Assembly (NCBI RefSeq): GCF_002902685.1
Contig: NZ_PPRN01000012.1
Coordinates: 1 to 64,000 of the forward strand
DNA from: Staphylococcus pettenkoferi
GTDB lineage: Bacteria; Bacillota; Bacilli; Staphylococcales; Staphylococcaceae
Reading direction: 5' to 3'
DNA: 64,000 nucleotides
Shown here one piece after another: positions 63,251 to 64,000 of the stretch. The position numbers and the translations under genes were made by a program. Positions within the stretch are counted from its first letter, which is position 1; the number at the start of each line of letters is the position of its first letter. The notes under the pieces were generated by a model that worked only from the letters and a program-made list of their open reading frames with translations, made no database searches and was not told the origin of the DNA.

Positions 63251-64000
63251 TTATTTCACGTAAGTTTCTTTAAATTCCTCTATGATTGCGTCAAGATCTT
63301 CAACATCTAATGAGAAATAAAGTTTAATCTTAGGTTCAGTACCTGAAGGTCGCACTGCAATAAAGCCTTCATCAAAAATAAAGCGTACAAGGTTGGCTTG
63401 AGGTAAGGATAATTCATGTTGTTCGTCCGTTTGGATATCTGTTACCACACCTTCATTATAATCTTCTATCGCGCGTACATTTAAACCACAGATACTCTGA
63501 GGCGCTTGGCCTTTAAATTGATTCATAATATTTTCGATGCGTGCTCTACCTTCTGCACCTTCAAATGTCGGTGAAATAGTTTTATCTTTAAAATGACCTA
63601 TCTGTTCATAAATATCTTCGAGTGTATCTTTAATCGTTAAACCGTTATCTGCTAGCATGCTCTTATATTTAATGAGTAATGGTACCATTTGAATCGCATC
63701 TTTATCACGTGAGAACGGGGCCGCTAAATAACCGTGACTTTCTTCAAAAGCCAGTAATAACGTCTCTTCCTCATGCGCTTTCTGTTCAAGTAACTCAGAA
63801 ATATATTTAAATCCTGTTAAGACGTTATTTACTTCAACATTCAATGCACGCGCTAAACGCTCAGCTAACTCACTCGTCACGATTGATTTCGCCATATAGA
63901 GCTGCTTACCACTTTCTAACGCTTCTTGATAGCGCAATTTCATGAGCAATAATCCAATTTCATTCCCATTAAAGTATGTGTACGTACCATCTTCGTAGCG
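63251..64000 (-). CDS. pgcA: Phosphosugar mutase (PgcA-like), 3' part
   Basis: The gene runs off the window edge: the reading frame stays open from the TTG at 63949 to base 64000, and the upstream translation (RYEDGTYTYFNGNEIGLL) is plainly mid-protein. What is seen is the last 249 codons. EESHGYL is the sugar-binding loop of alpha-phosphoglucomutases and the C-terminal phosphate-binding motif RPSGTEPKIKLYF is complete. By similarity this is PgcA, which interconverts glucose 6- and 1-phosphate for teichoic acid and glycolipid precursors. The catalytic serine lies outside the window. Confidence 0.9.
   Translation of the reverse strand, partial: RYEDGTYTYFNGNEIGLLLMKLRYQEALESGKQLYMAKSIVTSELAERLARALNVEVNNVLTGFKYISELLEQKAHEEETLLLAFEESHGYLAAPFSRDKDAIQMVPLLIKYKSMLADNGLTIKDTLEDIYEQIGHFKDKTISPTFEGAEGRARIENIMNQFKGQAPQSICGLNVRAIEDYNEGVVTDIQTDEQHELSLPQANLVRFIFDEGFIAVRPSGTEPKIKLYFSLDVEDLDAIIEEFKETYVK

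Overview
This window is an AT-rich Firmicutes chromosome segment that looks like the core genome of a Staphylococcus or close relative. The evidence is gene order (ylaF, typA, ylaI, ylaN, ftsW, ctaA, ctaB, ctaM; potABCD behind a cupin-type regulator; pdhABCD, ykyA, def; rpoY-rnjA, ktrC, cydAB; ptsHI; ykoEDC; purEKCSQLFMNHD; folD; qoxABCD), menaquinol-type oxidases, and proteins such as PdhA and PdhD that read almost as in S. aureus. The species cannot be fixed from the sequence alone. I saw no tRNA, rRNA, IS element, prophage or CRISPR array.

Layout. 1-3.3 kb: heme A synthesis and oxidase assembly (ctaM, ctaB, ctaA). 3.3-9 kb: ftsW, ylaN, a small conserved pair (160 aa protein plus YlaI zinc protein), typA and ylaF. 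9-14.5 kb: a SuhB-type phosphatase, a UPF0637 protein, and the Mn transporter mntH behind an MntR-type operator and flanked by two DUF4064 membrane proteins. 14.7-19.4 kb: regulator plus potABCD polyamine uptake operon and a UPF0223 gene. 19.6-26.5 kb: pyruvate dehydrogenase operon, YkyA lipoprotein, peptide deformylase. 26.8-38.7 kb: an amino-acid permease with CodY-like boxes on its promoter, RNA polymerase epsilon with RNase J1, KtrC, cytochrome bd oxidase, a glutaredoxin-like protein, PTS enzyme I and HPr, an EcsC-like protein and an rRNA methyltransferase. 39-44.3 kb: a polytopic membrane protein of unknown role, a 44-aa charged peptide with a SigB-like promoter, and a TPP-riboswitch-controlled ykoEDC thiamine/HMP transporter. 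44.4-56.8 kb: the complete de novo purine operon, with folD divergent from it. 57-64 kb: a small secreted Ig-like protein, the qoxABCD quinol oxidase, a nucleoside hydrolase and the 3' part of a phosphosugar mutase cut by the window edge.

How it works together. The window joins pyruvate oxidation (pdh) to aerobic respiration: two quinol oxidases (qoxABCD and cydAB) with the heme A and assembly factors that Qox needs (ctaA, ctaB, ctaM). It also carries purine synthesis with its one-carbon supplier (folD), and uptake of Mn, polyamine, thiamine precursor and amino acids, each with a recognisable control site.

The least ordinary content lies in the intergenic regions. There is a family of dispersed, self-complementary elements (4629-4851, 13007-13306, with a nested module shared with 2016-2124), and simple hairpins with the same core at 19437-19473 and 38912-38950 double as terminators. 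Stem sequences differ between copies while pairing is kept. The pyruvate carboxylase gene (pycA) normally found between ftsW and ctaA is absent. I found no convincing new multi-gene system; the repeat family is the best candidate for something under-described.
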